64,000 nt of DNA, taken from contig CP051239.1 in the NCBI GenBank assembly GCA_017794945.1, positions 2,408,692 to 2,472,691 on the forward strand. Reading direction: 5' to 3'. The stretch is from Alcanivorax sp. (GTDB lineage: Bacteria; Pseudomonadota; Gammaproteobacteria; Pseudomonadales; Alcanivoracaceae). The position numbers were made by a program, and so were the translations under genes. The notes below the pieces were generated by a model. It had not been told where the DNA came from, searched no databases, and worked only from the letters and a program-made list of their open reading frames with translations. The stretch's first letter is position 1, and each line of letters starts with the position of its first letter. This document shows, piece by piece, positions 46,306 through 57,329 of this stretch.

Positions 46306-47094
46306 TCAGGAGAGAGGGGCAAGCGCCTCGACCAGCTGGCTGAGAAACTGCAAACCTTCCGAGAACAGCCCCTGCAGAAAGCGGCCGAAGTCGGTCATCA
46401 GCACCAGCAGCAGGAACAGGCCCAGGGTCAGAGAGGTGGGGAAGCCCACCGAGAACACGGTGAGCTGGGGCGCCGAGCGGTTGAGGATGCCCAGTGACAG
46501 GTTGACGATCAGCAGCGCCGCCACCAAGGGCAAGGCCAGCAGCAGACCGGACACGAAGATGGTACCGCCGTAGCGCACCAGCATCTCGAAGCCGTTGGGG
46601 TTGAGCCCGCTGGTGCCCACCGGCAGGGTCTGGAAACTGGTGGCCAGGGTATTGATCACGATCAGGTGGCCGTTCACCGCCAGGAACATCAGCAGCGTGA
46701 TCATGTAGAACAACCGGGACAGGATCATGGTGTTGGCGCCGTCCGGGCTCACGAAGGTGGCGAACGCCAGCCCCATCTGCAGACCGATGAATTCCCCCGC
46801 CGCCTGCACCACCGTGAACATGACGCGCAGCGCCAACCCCATGGCCACGCCGATCAGGGTTTGTTCCACCACGATGCCGAGGCCGGCCCAGGACCACACC
46901 GGCGCCGTCGGCAACGGCGGCAAGCCCGGCGCCACCACGATACACAGCAAAGCGGCGAGGCCGATTTTGACACGGTTGGGCACGGCGCTGTGGCCGAGCA
47001 ACGGCGCTGCCATGAAGAAACCGGAAAGCCTCATGAACGGCCACAGAAAGGCGGTCAGCCAGGCGTGCAGTTGGTCAAAGGAGACATCGACCAT
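46306..47094 (-). CDS. fliR: flagellar export gate protein FliR
   Basis: A 262-aa polytopic export-gate subunit. Conserved pieces are FLWPFMRLSGFFMAAPLLG near the start, GEFIGLQMGLAFATFVSPDG in the middle and LTVFSVGFPTSLTLGLFLLL near the end. It is the last gene of the fliF-R operon. flhB, often next, is absent because flgL lies across the REP spacer. Confidence 0.96.
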   Translation of the reverse strand: MVDVSFDQLHAWLTAFLWPFMRLSGFFMAAPLLGHSAVPNRVKIGLAALLCIVVAPGLPPLPTAPVWSWAGLGIVVEQTLIGVAMGLALRVMFTVVQAAGEFIGLQMGLAFATFVSPDGANTMILSRLFYMITLLMFLAVNGHLIVINTLATSFQTLPVGTSGLNPNGFEMLVRYGGTIFVSGLLLALPLVAALLIVNLSLGILNRSAPQLTVFSVGFPTSLTLGLFLLLVLMTDFGRFLQGLFSEGLQFLSQLVEALAPLS

Positions 47095-47103
47095 GACGCC
47101 GGC

Positions 47104-47373
47104 TCAGGAGACCAGAAACGGAATGTTCTGGAACAGGGTGCGGGTGAAATCAATGATCAACGACAGCAACCAGGGTCCGGCCACGATCAGCACCGCGAAC
47201 ACCCCCAGGATTTTCGGAATGAACGACAGGGTCATCTCGTTGATCTGGGTGGCGGCCTGGAACAGGCTCACCAGCAGACCGATCAACAGGGCGGTGAGCA
47301 GCAGCGGTGCGCCCAAATAGAGCGTCACCATCATCGCCTGGTAGGCGATGCTCATAACCGTTTCGGGCGTCAT
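47104..47373 (-). CDS. fliQ: flagellar export gate protein FliQ
   Basis: An 89-aa two-helix gate subunit: [20 protein letters not shown], then [20 protein letters not shown]. Its start overlaps the end of fliP by 4 bases and fliR follows after 9 bases. Confidence 0.97.
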   Translation of the reverse strand: MTPETVMSIAYQAMMVTLYLGAPLLLTALLIGLLVSLFQAATQINEMTLSFIPKILGVFAVLIVAGPWLLSLIIDFTRTLFQNIPFLVS

Positions 47374-48146
47374 ACGAAAAAGCTCTCCGCCAGGGATCCG
47401 ATAATCAGTTGCCAGCCGTCGACGAGCACGAACAGCATCAGCTTGAACGGCAACGAGATGGTCGCCGGCGGCACCATCATCATGCCCAGTGCCATCAATA
47501 CACTGGCCACCACCAGATCAATGATCAGGAACGGAATAAAGATGGTGAAGCCGATCTGGAAAGCGGTTTTCAGTTCGCTGGTGACAAAGGCGGGCAGCAG
47601 CACGCGGAACGGCAGGTCCTCGGGGCCGGCCATGGGGCCCACCTCGGCGAGCCGTGCGAACAGGGCGATATCCGGCTCGCGGGTCTGCGCCAGCATGAAT
47701 TCGCGGAACGGCTGGGCGCCGCGCTCCACGAATTCGGGGAATTCAATTTGTTCTTGTTCCAGCGGTACCCAGGCCTGGTCGTAGACCTTGTTGAATACCG
47801 GTGACATGACGAAAAAGGTGAGAAACAACGTCAGGCCCAGCAGCACCTGGTTAGGCGGCGCCGATTGCGTGCCCATGGCGGTGCGCAGCAGGCTGAGCAC
47901 GATGATGATGCGGGTGAAGCAGGTCATCATCAGCAGCACGGCGGGCAGGAACGCCAGGCTGCTGAGCAGCAGCAGGGTCTGCAGTTTGATGGACCACTGC
48001 TGACCGCCGCCGGCGGTGGGTTCGCTGGTAATGCCCGGGATAGTGGCCTGGCCCCAGGCCAGATCGGGCAGCGCGCAAATCAGCGCCAGCGCCAGCCAGG
48101 GCAGGGCGCGGCGCAGGGTGCCGGGCAACCGGAGCGTATTCATCAT
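47370..48146 (-). CDS. fliP: flagellar export gate protein FliP
   Basis: A 258-aa gate subunit. The cleavable signal region is residues about 1-32, then [40 protein letters not shown] and the C-terminal [20 protein letters not shown], all conserved. The ATG at 48146 overlaps the fliO stop. The frame is open upstream through fliO, but the FliP N-terminus and a GGGGAAA site fix the start here. Confidence 0.97.
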   Translation of the reverse strand: MMNTLRLPGTLRRALPWLALALICALPDLAWGQATIPGITSEPTAGGGQQWSIKLQTLLLLSSLAFLPAVLLMMTCFTRIIIVLSLLRTAMGTQSAPPNQVLLGLTLFLTFFVMSPVFNKVYDQAWVPLEQEQIEFPEFVERGAQPFREFMLAQTREPDIALFARLAEVGPMAGPEDLPFRVLLPAFVTSELKTAFQIGFTIFIPFLIIDLVVASVLMALGMMMVPPATISLPFKLMLFVLVDGWQLIIGSLAESFFV

Positions 48147-48580
48147 GGTTTCCCCGGTCCGCCGCGCAGGTTGGCTTTCAGCGCCTGGGCGAAACGGCTG
48201 GCGAAGCCGTCTTCCGGATTCACCGCTTGGCCGGCGGGCGCCGGCTCGGGTTCCGGCGGGCGCTGTGGCGCCGGTCGCTCGTGCAGTTTGGTGACCTTGC
48301 CGCCGCCCACGCCCAGTACCAGCCAGGTGTCTTCCAGCTCCAGCACCACCACCCGTTCCTTGGCGCCCACCGCGCGGCTGGCGACCAGTTTCAGGGTTTG
48401 ACCGGCGGCCATCTGGCCCGGGCCGAAACGCTTGAGCAGCCAGCCGCACAGCAGGATCAGCCCCACCATGGCCACCAGCACCAGCGCGGTCTTGCCGAAC
48501 GCCGCCATGCCCAGCATGGCGTCGCCGCCGGCCTGTACCGCTTCGATGCCGGTCTTGGTCTGGGCGTCGGCGCTGCTCAT
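48143..48580 (-). CDS. fliO: flagellar biosynthesis protein FliO
   Basis: A 145-aa protein with one membrane helix ([20 protein letters not shown]) and a cytosolic FliO domain ([20 protein letters not shown], then [18 protein letters not shown]). FliO assists assembly of the FliP ring. It overlaps fliN at its start and fliP at its stop. The proline-rich tail is typical. Confidence 0.92.
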   Translation of the reverse strand: MSSADAQTKTGIEAVQAGGDAMLGMAAFGKTALVLVAMVGLILLCGWLLKRFGPGQMAAGQTLKLVASRAVGAKERVVVLELEDTWLVLGVGGGKVTKLHERPAPQRPPEPEPAPAGQAVNPEDGFASRFAQALKANLRGGPGKP

Positions 48581-49071
48581 CGGTTGAGCTTCTGCACCCG
48601 CTCGGAGGGTGTAATGATTTCGGTGATACGGATGCCGTATTTGTCTTCCACCACCACCACTTCACCCTGGGCGATCAGGTAGCCGTTGATGAGAATGTCC
48701 ATGGGCTCGCCGGCCAGGCCGTCCAGCTCCACCACCGAGCCCTGTGCCAGTTCCAGCAGCTGTTTGATGGTAATACGGGTGCGCCCCAACTCCACGCTGA
48801 GCTTGACCGGAATATCCATGATCATTTCCAGGTCGCGGGCGGCGCCGCTGCCCGCGCCGGCGTCGAACGGCTTGAACACCCGGTCGTCGGCGTTGCGCAC
48901 GGCGTCACCGGCATCGGCCGGGGCATCGTCCCCGGCGGCTTCCTGTTCGGCCAGCGCCTCGGCCCAGGGATCGGCGTCGTCGCCGCCGGCTTCTTCGCCC
49001 TGCTGCTCGGCCATGGCCTTTTCCCAGTCGTCGTCGCTGGCGTTTTGATCGGGTTTGTTGGGGTCAGTCAT
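48577..49071 (-). CDS. fliN: flagellar motor switch protein FliN
   Basis: A 164-aa C-ring protein. A variable acidic N-terminus of about 80 residues precedes the SpoA domain: [40 protein letters not shown] and [20 protein letters not shown]. It overlaps fliM by 8 bases. The long acidic N-terminus resembles the Pseudomonas-type FliN rather than the short E. coli one. Confidence 0.96.
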   Translation of the reverse strand: MTDPNKPDQNASDDDWEKAMAEQQGEEAGGDDADPWAEALAEQEAAGDDAPADAGDAVRNADDRVFKPFDAGAGSGAARDLEMIMDIPVKLSVELGRTRITIKQLLELAQGSVVELDGLAGEPMDILINGYLIAQGEVVVVEDKYGIRITEIITPSERVQKLNR

Positions 49072-50074
49072 TGCTCGGCTTCCTCGGTGCCGCCGCCGCG
49101 TGGGCGTTGGCGTGGTCGATGACGCGCTGTACGCGCAGCGCCCGTTGTTCGTCGCGGCTGCCGTAATCGCATTCCAGCACCGGCACGCCGTCCACGCGGG
49201 CGGTTACGGTGTCGGGCAGATCGATGGGCAGCACATCGCCTTGTTTGAGGCTCATTACCTGCGAGATGCGGCTGGGCACGTTGACGAATTCGGCCACCAG
49301 CTCCACCTCCGAACGGCGGATTTCCCCCGCCATGCGGTGGCTGAACGCCTGATCACCGGCGTCGCGGCCATCGGCGATCGGGTTGTTGAGCTGCTCGCGC
49401 AGCGGCTCGATCATCGAGTAGGGCATGCACACCTGGAAATCGCTGGCCAGGTTGCCCACTTCCAGATGGAAGGTGGTGTTGACGATGATCTCGTTGGGCG
49501 AGTTGGTGATGTTGGCGAACTTGGCCTGGATCTCCGAGCGCAGGTAGCTGATGTCCAGGGCGTACACCGACTTCCAGGCGTCCTGGTAGGCATCGATGGC
49601 CAGCTTCAGCAAACGCTGGATGATGCGCTGCTCGGTGTTGGTGAACTCGCGCCCCTCGGATTTGGTGACGAAGCGGCCGTCACCGCCGAACAGGTTATCC
49701 ACCACCATGAATACCAGGCTGGGCGGGAACACCACCAGCCCGGTGCCGCGCAGCGGCTTCATGGCGATCAGGTTCAGGTTGGTGGGCACCGGCAGATTGC
49801 GGGCGAAGTCCTTGAAGCTCTGGTAGCGCACCGAATCCACGGTGATGTCCGCGCTGCGACGGATCAGGTTGAACAGGCTGACGCGGAAATGGCGCGCGAA
49901 GCGTTCGTTGATGATGTCCAGGCTGTGCAGGCGCTCGCGAATAACCCGGTGCTGGGACGCGGGGTCATAGGGGCGCATGCGCGGCTCATTGCTGGCCGGT
50001 GACTCGTCGTCACCGCCGGGCCCGTTGAGCAGCGCATCGATTTCTTCCTGGGATAGCAGATCGTCTTGTGCCAT
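49064..50074 (-). CDS. fliM: flagellar motor switch protein FliM
   Basis: A 336-aa C-ring protein that binds phospho-CheY. The N-terminal peptide LLSQEEIDALLNG is the CheY-binding segment. The middle has FARHFRVSLFNLIRRSADIT and LVVFPPSLVFMVVDNLFGGD, and the C-terminal SpoA-like part ISQVMSLKQGDVLPIDLP. fliL precedes it by 15 bases. Confidence 0.97.
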   Translation of the reverse strand: MAQDDLLSQEEIDALLNGPGGDDESPASNEPRMRPYDPASQHRVIRERLHSLDIINERFARHFRVSLFNLIRRSADITVDSVRYQSFKDFARNLPVPTNLNLIAMKPLRGTGLVVFPPSLVFMVVDNLFGGDGRFVTKSEGREFTNTEQRIIQRLLKLAIDAYQDAWKSVYALDISYLRSEIQAKFANITNSPNEIIVNTTFHLEVGNLASDFQVCMPYSMIEPLREQLNNPIADGRDAGDQAFSHRMAGEIRRSEVELVAEFVNVPSRISQVMSLKQGDVLPIDLPDTVTARVDGVPVLECDYGSRDEQRALRVQRVIDHANAHAAAAPRKPSND

Positions 50075-50089
50075 TGGCGTCCACCCGGT

Positions 50090-50569
50090 TTATTGCACGA
50101 TGAACTCGGTGAAGAGCACATCATCCACTTGCAGTTCGGGCTGGCCGTTGTCGCGCGGCTGGGCGAACAGTTCGAGAATCTCGGTCTTGAGCTGCTCCTT
50201 GCCCTGTTGCGTGGCCACGGTTTGCGAGCTCTGCCCGGACAACAGCATCAGCATGCGGCTGCGCAGTTGCGGCATATGCTCAAGCAGGTAGCTCTCGGTC
50301 TCGGTATCGGCGACCTGCAGGGACAGGCCCACGTACAAGAGCCGCTGGCCACACAGCTCGCCCTGCAGATTGACGGTGAACGGTTCCAGCTTGACGTAGA
50401 GCACCGGCCGCGGCGCTTCCACCTGCTCCACTTTTTCCGCTTCGTTGTCGTCGTCGCTGTCATCGGACAGCAGCAGGTACATATTGATGGCCACCAGCGC
50501 GACGAGCAGGATCACCATCAAGGCGATCAACCATCCAAGTTTGCTCGACCGGTTCGGGGAATCCGCCAT
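50090..50569 (-). CDS. fliL: flagellar basal-body-associated protein FliL
   Basis: A 159-aa single-span membrane protein around the stator. It has SSKLGWLIALMVILLVALVA, an acidic linker (DDSDDDNEAEKVEQVE) and a periplasmic domain (YVKLEPFTVNLQGE, YVGLSLQVADTETESYLLEH). It ends with LQVDDVLFTEFIVQ, typical of FliL. It lies 127 bases after fliK. Confidence 0.93.
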   Translation of the reverse strand: MADSPNRSSKLGWLIALMVILLVALVAINMYLLLSDDSDDDNEAEKVEQVEAPRPVLYVKLEPFTVNLQGELCGQRLLYVGLSLQVADTETESYLLEHMPQLRSRMLMLLSGQSSQTVATQQGKEQLKTEILELFAQPRDNGQPELQVDDVLFTEFIVQ

Positions 50570-50651
50570 GGGTTGTGCCTTCCATCCTGAATAAGGGTTG
50601 CCGTTTCAGAGTGCAGTATGCCGCTGGCGCGGGGGCCGGCATGGCCGGAAA

Positions 50652-50670
50652 AGGCCCCGCTAAAGGGCCT
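50652..50670. promoter_or_regulatory. hairpin in the fliK-fliL gap
   Basis: AGGCCC-CGCTAAA-GGGCCT: a six-pair stem in the only sizeable gap of the fliF-R operon. It has no T run and may be a processing or attenuation site. Function unknown. Confidence 0.3.
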
Positions 50671-50696
50671 ATCTTCGCGTTTTGACGGGGTACGCC

Positions 50697-51905
50697 TCAG
50701 GCGTAAAGGTCCACGCCGCCGGTGTCGCCGCCGATGATGCGGCTCACCGGCACGCTCTCTTCAGTGGCGGCGGGTTCACCGGCCAGGCCACGGCCGGCCG
50801 GGGCGCTGCCCTGTTGGCCGGGCTGGCCGTCGCCGTTACCGGCGAAGCCCTGGCGGTGCTCGCCGACCATCGCTTCACCCAGGGCGATGCCCTGTTCCGC
50901 CAGTGCTTCCCGCAGTTGCGGGATGGCCTGTTCCACCGCGCCCCGCACCGTGGAATGACTGGAGAAGAAATGCGCCTGGGCGCCCTGGTCATCGAGCTTC
51001 AGACTCACCGACAACGGCCCCAGCTCGCGCGGGTTCAGGTGCAACTCCATGTGCTGGTCGCCGCGCTGCGCCAGGCCCACCATTTGCTGGCCCAGTTGCT
51101 GCTGCCAGGGGGCGCTGGCCACCGGCGCCTGCAAGGTGAACTGGGCCGCCGGGCTGGCCGCGCCGGCCGCGCCGGTCTGGCCGCTGGCGCCGGTGGTGCC
51201 CAAGAGTCCGGCGTGCTGCGCGCCACCGTCCTGGTTAGCGGCCAGGCGCGTTTCCAGTGGTGACCGGTCCTGAGTGCCATTAAGCGCCTGGGCCTCGGCC
51301 GCCCAGGCGGGCAGGGCGGGCTTGGCCTCGCCGGTGGTGGCCGGTGCCGGGGCCAGGGTATTGGCGGTGATGCCCTCAGCAGGGCCGCCGGACTGGGTAG
51401 CGACCCCAACGGACGGGGCCGGCGCGCGCATCACCGGCAGGTCCCGCGCGGCGTTCGTCGCACCGGCCGCGGTCAGAGGCGCGGCCACGGCCAAGCCACC
51501 GACCAGGGAATTATCGGCGGCGGTTGGCGCGGTGTGCTCAGCGCTGTTCTTATCGGTGCCCTCGCCAGCAAGGCCCTGGCCGGCCAGGTCCGCTAGTGTG
51601 GCGTCCAGGTCGGCCAGGGCGTCCATCTCGTCGGCACCGTCACCGGTTTTAAGGCGGCTGCCGGCCAGCGCTTCCAGCGCGTTGCGCAGGGCGTCGCTGG
51701 CTTCGCCGCTGAGCGGGCGGTCGCCGCCGGCGTCGAGCAGCGCCAGGGTGGCGTCGCCGGCGGTGCCGTTTTGCTCGGACGCGGCCAGCAGTGTGGCCGC
51801 CGCGTTCCGCAGAGCGCCGGCGAAGGCCTGGCCGTCGGCGGCCGACGGTTGTCCGGTGGGGCCGGACTTGGCGAGATTCTGGCTAAGCAAGGCGGTGATA
51901 TCCAT
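50697..51905 (-). CDS. fliK: flagellar hook-length control protein FliK
   Basis: A 402-aa exported molecular ruler that switches export from hook to filament. The N-terminal two thirds is low-complexity Ala/Gly/Thr-rich. The C-terminal core is the conserved Flg_hook domain: MELHLNPRELGPLSVSLKLD, AHFFSSHSTVRGAVEQAIPQ and LREALAEQGIALGEAMV. It is the sixth gene in the operon, after fliJ. Identity rests on this C-terminal domain and position. Confidence 0.92.
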   Translation of the reverse strand: MDITALLSQNLAKSGPTGQPSAADGQAFAGALRNAAATLLAASEQNGTAGDATLALLDAGGDRPLSGEASDALRNALEALAGSRLKTGDGADEMDALADLDATLADLAGQGLAGEGTDKNSAEHTAPTAADNSLVGGLAVAAPLTAAGATNAARDLPVMRAPAPSVGVATQSGGPAEGITANTLAPAPATTGEAKPALPAWAAEAQALNGTQDRSPLETRLAANQDGGAQHAGLLGTTGASGQTGAAGAASPAAQFTLQAPVASAPWQQQLGQQMVGLAQRGDQHMELHLNPRELGPLSVSLKLDDQGAQAHFFSSHSTVRGAVEQAIPQLREALAEQGIALGEAMVGEHRQGFAGNGDGQPGQQGSAPAGRGLAGEPAATEESVPVSRIIGGDTGGVDLYA

Positions 51906-51919
51906 GGGTTATCCTCCCG

Positions 51920-52369
51920 TCAGTCCCGGCGCGCGCGGCGGGCCATCGCGTTGTTGGTCAATTCGTCGTTGTCGCGCCGTTCGCGGCGCTGTTCCTGACG
52001 GCGCTCCTGCTCGGCGCGGCGCGCGGCCAGGGTGTCGTAGGACGACAGCTGGCGTTGCCGTTGCTGCCAGTGCTGCTGGCTGGCGGCCACTTTTTCCTGC
52101 TGCTGGTCGAGCGCTCGCAGGGCGGTGTCGATGGCATCGTCCAGGGAGCGGATAAAGCGCCGGTAGTTGGCCAGGGTGGCGGCGTCGATGCCGCGGCTCA
52201 TGGCGTCCTGCAGGCGCCGGCAGTACTCCTGCCGGTAGCGTCGCAGGGCGTCCAGCTGCGCGGCGCTTTGCGCCTGGCCACGGCGGTCGTCGGCGAGGTT
52301 GCGGCCGGCGTGGTCGCGGGCTTTGCGGCTTTGCTCGATTAATGTGTCCAGCGGGTTGGACGCGTTCAT
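51920..52369 (-). CDS. fliJ: flagellar protein FliJ
   Basis: A 149-aa coiled-coil protein that couples the FliI ATPase to the export gate. The whole length is helical and rich in Gln/Arg ([40 protein letters not shown]). The Gln/Arg-heavy C-terminus is usual. It overlaps fliI by 4 bases. Confidence 0.9.
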   Translation of the reverse strand: MNASNPLDTLIEQSRKARDHAGRNLADDRRGQAQSAAQLDALRRYRQEYCRRLQDAMSRGIDAATLANYRRFIRSLDDAIDTALRALDQQQEKVAASQQHWQQRQRQLSSYDTLAARRAEQERRQEQRRERRDNDELTNNAMARRARRD

Positions 52370-53751
52370 GGCACACCTCCAAGCAAGGCACCCAGTGCCT
52401 GTTGCGAATCATCGATATCGGCGCGCTCGCCGATACCCTGCTGCAAAAAGTGTTCAATCGACGGGTACAGTTCCACCGCCCGGTCCAGCGAGGGGTCATG
52501 ACCGGGGCTGTAGGCGCCCACGCTGATCAGATCGCGGTTGCGCTGGTAGCGCGAGAACAGCTGCTTGAATTGCTGGGCGCGCTGCTGCTGTCCGCCGCCG
52601 ACGATGGCGGTCATGGCGCGGCTGATCGACGCTTCGATGTCGATGGCCGGGTAGTGGCCGGACTCCGCCAGGGCGCGCGATAGCACCACGTGACCGTCGA
52701 GGATGGCGCGGGCGGAATCGGCGATCGGGTCCTGCTGGTCGTCGCCCTCGGTGAGCACGGTATAAAAGGCGGTGATCGAGCCGCCGCCGGTTTCACCGTT
52801 GCCGGCGCGCTCCACCAGCCCCGGCAGTTTGGCGAACACCGACGGCGGATAGCCCTTGGTGGCCGGCGGTTCGCCGATCGCCAGGGCGATTTCCCGTTGC
52901 GCCATGGCGTAGCGGGTCAACGAATCCATGATCAGCAGCACGCTGAGGCCGGCGTCGCGGAAATGCTCCGCCACCCGGGTGGCGTAGGCCGCCCCCTGCA
53001 GGCGCTGCAGCGGCGAGGTGTCGGCCGGGGCCGCCACCACCACCGAGCGGCGGCGGCCTTCCTCGCCGAGAATATTGTCGATGAAGTCCTTCACTTCCCG
53101 GCCGCGCTCGCCGATCAGGCCGACCACGATCACGTCGGCGCCGGTGTAGCGGGCCATCATGCCCAGCAGCACGGATTTGCCCACGCCGGAGCCGGCGAAC
53201 AGACCCATGCGCTGGCCCCGGCCGATGCTCAGCAGGGTATTGATGGCGCGGATGCCGACGTCGATCTGGGTGTCGATGGGCGCCCGCGCCAGCGGGTTCA
53301 TGGGCGGCGAGGCCAGGGTGCCGTGGGGTACGTCATCCAGCGGCGCGCCGCCGTCCAGAGGGCGGCCGTTGCCGTCCACCACCCGGCCCAGCAGCGCGTC
53401 GCCGAGCGGGAACCGGCGGGCACCGGTGTCCTCGCCATCCCCCAGCGGAAACACCCGGGCCCCCGGCACCAGGCCGCTGATCTCCGCCAGCGGCATCAGA
53501 AACAACTTGTCCCCGGAGAACCCCACCACTTCCGCTTCGGCGAAGTCCGGGCGGTCGCTGCCCGGCGCCGTGATCTCGATGCGGCAGGCGCTGCCCAGGG
53601 GCGTGCGCAGGCCCACCGCCTCCAACACCAGGCCGGTGGCGCGCACCACCCGGCCGCTGGCCTGGTAGTGGGGCGCCGTCGCCACGCGCCGGGTGACGCT
53701 GTTGAGCGTGCGGCGCCATTGCGCCTGATGGAGGTTCTCCGCGCCGGTCAT
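52366..53751 (-). CDS. fliI: flagellum-specific ATPase FliI
   Basis: A 461-aa export ATPase. The Walker A region is [20 protein letters not shown], followed by [20 protein letters not shown] and Walker [21 protein letters not shown]. ATPase-family [20 protein letters not shown] and a C-terminal [20 protein letters not shown] complete it. The ATG at 53751 overlaps the fliH stop; the upstream open frame is fliH DNA out of frame. Confidence 0.97.
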   Translation of the reverse strand: MTGAENLHQAQWRRTLNSVTRRVATAPHYQASGRVVRATGLVLEAVGLRTPLGSACRIEITAPGSDRPDFAEAEVVGFSGDKLFLMPLAEISGLVPGARVFPLGDGEDTGARRFPLGDALLGRVVDGNGRPLDGGAPLDDVPHGTLASPPMNPLARAPIDTQIDVGIRAINTLLSIGRGQRMGLFAGSGVGKSVLLGMMARYTGADVIVVGLIGERGREVKDFIDNILGEEGRRRSVVVAAPADTSPLQRLQGAAYATRVAEHFRDAGLSVLLIMDSLTRYAMAQREIALAIGEPPATKGYPPSVFAKLPGLVERAGNGETGGGSITAFYTVLTEGDDQQDPIADSARAILDGHVVLSRALAESGHYPAIDIEASISRAMTAIVGGGQQQRAQQFKQLFSRYQRNRDLISVGAYSPGHDPSLDRAVELYPSIEHFLQQGIGERADIDDSQQALGALLGGVP

Positions 53752-54473
53752 GGTTGCTCCCCGCTGTCTTCCCCGTCGGTTTGCGGCCGGCGGCTGCGCC
53801 GGCGCACTCGTGCCGCTAGGTTTTCCCAGCGGCTTTCCAGGGTGGCGTCCAGCTCCCCGCTGGGGCTGGTGACCCGGCAGCCGCCGCGGCTGAGCTGATC
53901 GTCCGGGTGCAGTTTCCAGCCGGCGGCGTGGAATTCCGCGTGCAGTTCCTGTTCCACCAGCGCGAGATCGTCCGGGTGCAGCCACAGGCGGGTTTTGCCG
54001 TTCAGCGCCGGTTCTTCCTGAATCAGGGTGCGCACCAGGTTGAGAATCTCGGCGGGCTCTTCGCGCAGCGCGTCGCCGGCCAGCTGGCGCCCGGTGGCCA
54101 GGGCCAGGTCCACCAGGTCCTCGGCGATGGCGTGGTCCAGGTCGGCCAGGGCGCGGCGGAATTCGTCCACCAGATCGGCCAGTGGCGCCAGGGCTTGCTG
54201 GCGCTGCCGGGCAGTTTCGTGCTCGCCGGCGCGGCGGCCTTCTTCCAGCCCCTGGGCGTGGCCTTCCTGGCGGCCGGCCTCGAAGCCTTCCCGGTGGCCT
54301 TCGCGGCGCGCTTGTTCGCGGGCTTCATCGCGCAGCGCCTGCAGCTCGGCCTGATGCTGAAACGCCTTGCGCTGTTCCGCGTTGACCTTGGCGGGGCGGG
54401 CGGCGCCCGGGTCGCGGGCGCTGTCCAATTCCCCCATCCGCCAGCGGCGCCAGCTTGAGTGGGCGCTAGACAT
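53748..54473 (-). CDS. fliH: flagellar assembly protein FliH
   Basis: A 241-aa stator-like regulator of FliI. The N-terminal half is charged with Gly-rich heptads ([20 protein letters not shown], the GxxxG-type repeats of FliH). The C-terminal domain has [20 protein letters not shown], similar to V/F-ATPase delta/E subunits. It overlaps fliG by 8 bases and fliI by 4. Confidence 0.93.
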   Translation of the reverse strand: MSSAHSSWRRWRMGELDSARDPGAARPAKVNAEQRKAFQHQAELQALRDEAREQARREGHREGFEAGRQEGHAQGLEEGRRAGEHETARQRQQALAPLADLVDEFRRALADLDHAIAEDLVDLALATGRQLAGDALREEPAEILNLVRTLIQEEPALNGKTRLWLHPDDLALVEQELHAEFHAAGWKLHPDDQLSRGGCRVTSPSGELDATLESRWENLAARVRRRSRRPQTDGEDSGEQP

Positions 54474-55461
54474 AGGCGTCGTCCCCGCCGCTCAAAACGA
54501 TTTCGCCGCTGTCCGCCAGGCGCCGCACCACCTGCAGAATGGCCTTCTGTTCGCTTTCCACCTGCGACACCCGGATCGGGCCGCTGGCTTCCATGTCCTC
54601 GCGCAGCAGGGTGGCGGCGCGGGTGGACATGTTGCGCAGGAATTTCTCTTTGAGTTTTTCGTCGGAGCCTTTCAGGGCCACCATCAGGGCGTTGGTGTTG
54701 ATCTCCTTGAGCAGCAGCTGGATGCCGCGGTCGTCCACGTCGAGCAGGTTTTCGAACAGGAACATTTCGTCGATGATCTTTTGCGCCAGATCCTCGCTGT
54801 GCGCGCGCACCGTCTCGATCACGGTCTCTTCGGCGCTGGAGTTCATCAGGTTGAGAATTTCGGCGGCGGTGCGGGCGCCGCCCATCTTGCTGCGCTTGAG
54901 GTTCTGGCCGTCGAGCATGCCGCCCAGCACTTCGGTGAGCTCCTGCAGGGCGGCGGGTTGCACGCCGCTGAAGGTGGCGATGCGCAGTACCACGTCGTTG
55001 CGCAGCTTGTCGTCGAAGTATTCCAGCACGTCGGCGGCCTGGCGCCGCTCCAGATGCACCAGAATAGTGGCGATGATCTGCGGGTGTTCGTCGCGGATCA
55101 TCTCGGAAACGATATTGGCTTCCATCAGGTTGAGGGCGTCGATGCCGGAATTGGCCCCGTTCTGTTCGAGGATGTCCTCGAGCAGGCTGGACGCGCGTTC
55201 GTTACCCAGTGCCTTGGTCAGCACCGAGCGGATATGGTCGCTGGAATACAGGTTCAGCGCGGCGAACTGCTCGGACTCGTCATAGAAGTCGTCCAGCACC
55301 TGGCGCATCTGGTCGTGGGAGATATTGCCCAGTGACGCCATCTCCTGGCTGATTTCCTGCACCTCGCGGGCGGACAGATGCTTGAATACCTCGGCGGCGC
55401 TGTCCTCATCCAGGGCCAGTAGCAGTACGGCGGCCCGCTGGGTGTTGTTGAGCTCACTCAT
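54466..55461 (-). CDS. fliG: flagellar motor switch protein FliG
   Basis: A 331-aa rotor protein contacting MotA. It has [20 protein letters not shown] near the start, the [20 protein letters not shown] middle domain, and the C-terminal torque helix region [20 protein letters not shown] with charged residues. Starts 8 bases inside the fliF end. Confidence 0.97.
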   Translation of the reverse strand: MSELNNTQRAAVLLLALDEDSAAEVFKHLSAREVQEISQEMASLGNISHDQMRQVLDDFYDESEQFAALNLYSSDHIRSVLTKALGNERASSLLEDILEQNGANSGIDALNLMEANIVSEMIRDEHPQIIATILVHLERRQAADVLEYFDDKLRNDVVLRIATFSGVQPAALQELTEVLGGMLDGQNLKRSKMGGARTAAEILNLMNSSAEETVIETVRAHSEDLAQKIIDEMFLFENLLDVDDRGIQLLLKEINTNALMVALKGSDEKLKEKFLRNMSTRAATLLREDMEASGPIRVSQVESEQKAILQVVRRLADSGEIVLSGGDDAYV

Positions 55462-57127
55462 TCCGATTCATCCAGTTACGCACGATCATCGCCACCATGG
55501 CCGGATCTTCCTGGGCCATGTCCTGGAGGTCCTGGCGGTTCTGTTCGTAGGCCGAGGAGCGGCGCCGGCGGCGGCGCGGCACCGGTTCCGGCTCGTTACC
55601 GGCCTCGTTGGCGGCGGCCGGCGCCGGCGTCGGCGCCTGTGCCGGACGCGCCACCGGTGCCGGGGCCTGCCCGGCGTAGCGCTTGAGCATCGGCCGCAGC
55701 ACCAGCAGGAACAGCAGTAGCGCGCCCAGGCCCACCAGCAGCCAGCGGCCCATGGAGAACAGGAAATCCTGCCAGAACGGGTCCTGCCACCAGTCGCGCT
55801 GTTGGTCCTCGGATTCCATCCGGGTGAAGGGGCTGTTGACCACTTCCAGGCCGTCGCCGCGTTCCACCGAGAAGCCCATCGCCTGCCGGGCCAGTTGATT
55901 GACGCGTTCCAGCTGGTCGTCGCTTAACGGCACGGGGGTCGGTTCGCCGTCCTCGTTCACGCCGTCGCGGTAATCCACCACCACCGCCACGGACAGGCGC
56001 TCCACCTGACCGCGCTCGTGCTGCACATGGGTGATGTTGCGGTCCACCTCGTAATTGATCACGTCTTCGTGGTTGAGGCGCTTGCTGGTGTCTTCGGTGT
56101 TCTCGGTATTGGCGCCGTCCTGCTGGTCGTCACCACCCTGCTGGACCGGAGAGGCCGCGGCGCCGGGGGGCGTGTTGGTGAGCGCGCCGGGCACGCCCTG
56201 GGCCAGGTCTTCGCCGCCACTGTAGACCGCCCGGGTCTGGCTGCTGCGCACCGCCGCCGGGTTGCCGCCCTGGTTGGGGCCGTAGCGCTCGCTGGTTTCC
56301 TCGCGGCGGGCGAAATTCACCTCCGCGGTGACCTGGGCCCGCACGTTCTCCGGGCCCAGGATCGGCGCCAGAATGCTTTCGATGCGCTGGCGGTAGACGC
56401 GCTCCACTTCGCGCACGTACTCCAGCTGGGTGCCGTCCAGGCCACCGCCGCTGCCGGAGGGGCGCGACAGCAGGCGGCCGGCCTGATCGACCACGGTGAC
56501 GTCCTCCAGCGCCAGTTCCGGCACGCTGCTGGAGACCATATGCACGATCGCGTCGACCTGGCCGTTGCCCAGCGCGCGACCCGCTTCCAGGGTCAGCACC
56601 ACGGAGGCCTTGGCGGGCTCGCGGTCGCGGATGAAGACCGACGGCTTGGCCATGGCCAGATGCACCCGGGCCCGCGATACCGGGCCCAGGGCTTCAATGG
56701 AACTGGCCAGCTCGCCCTGCAGACCGCGCTGGAAATTCACCTGCTCGGCGAACTGGCTGATGCCGAACGCCTGATTGTCCATGATCTGGAAGCCCACGTT
56801 GCCGCCTTCCGGCAGGCCCTGTTCGGCGAGTTGCAAACGCAGTTTGTGGACCTGATCGCCGGGCACCATCAGGGCGCGACCGCCCTGGCTGAACTGGTAG
56901 GGCACCGCGCGGCTTTCCAGTTCACTGATGATGCGGCCGCCGTCGGCTTCGCTGAGGTTGCTGTAGAGCACGCGGTATTCCGGCGCGCTGGCCCACATCA
57001 GCATGGCCGCCACCAAGGCGATCACCGCGGCCCCGGCCACCAGCAACGGCACCAGCGGGTTGGCACGCAGCCGCGCCAGCATCTGCTCGATGCCGTTGTT
57101 GTCCGGGCGGGTCTCGCCGTTGCTCAT
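55454..57127 (-). CDS. fliF: flagellar MS-ring protein FliF
   Basis: A 557-aa ring protein in the inner membrane. It has a first membrane span ([20 protein letters not shown]), the YscJ/FliF domain ([40 protein letters not shown]), and a C-terminal span ([20 protein letters not shown]) with a FliG-binding tail. The ATG at 57127 (MSNGETRP) fits the family; an upstream in-frame extension to 57226 is not conserved-looking. First gene of the fliF-R operon, divergent from fliE. Confidence 0.96.
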   Translation of the reverse strand: MSNGETRPDNNGIEQMLARLRANPLVPLLVAGAAVIALVAAMLMWASAPEYRVLYSNLSEADGGRIISELESRAVPYQFSQGGRALMVPGDQVHKLRLQLAEQGLPEGGNVGFQIMDNQAFGISQFAEQVNFQRGLQGELASSIEALGPVSRARVHLAMAKPSVFIRDREPAKASVVLTLEAGRALGNGQVDAIVHMVSSSVPELALEDVTVVDQAGRLLSRPSGSGGGLDGTQLEYVREVERVYRQRIESILAPILGPENVRAQVTAEVNFARREETSERYGPNQGGNPAAVRSSQTRAVYSGGEDLAQGVPGALTNTPPGAAASPVQQGGDDQQDGANTENTEDTSKRLNHEDVINYEVDRNITHVQHERGQVERLSVAVVVDYRDGVNEDGEPTPVPLSDDQLERVNQLARQAMGFSVERGDGLEVVNSPFTRMESEDQQRDWWQDPFWQDFLFSMGRWLLVGLGALLLFLLVLRPMLKRYAGQAPAPVARPAQAPTPAPAAANEAGNEPEPVPRRRRRRSSAYEQNRQDLQDMAQEDPAMVAMIVRNWMNRNE

Positions 57128-57329
57128 GCGTGCCCCCCGGGGAAACGGGAATAGTGTTGAAAAGGCATTGCTGCTTTCCGGTGGTATTGCGACGCATGCC
57201 ATTATGAGCAGCGCCGGGACACACAAAGGAAAGAAAAGCCCGCCTTTTTGCCGTCATTTGCCCGCTTGGCTCAAGGCGGAGGCTGGTAATCTTGCCGTTC
57301 GAATAGCGGGTAACGCAGAGCGATACGTT

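Noticed and set aside
47370-48665. FliO-FliP fusion protein
   Set aside because: The open frame through fliO is out of frame with FliO; both proteins have complete separate starts and stops with an ATGA overlap.
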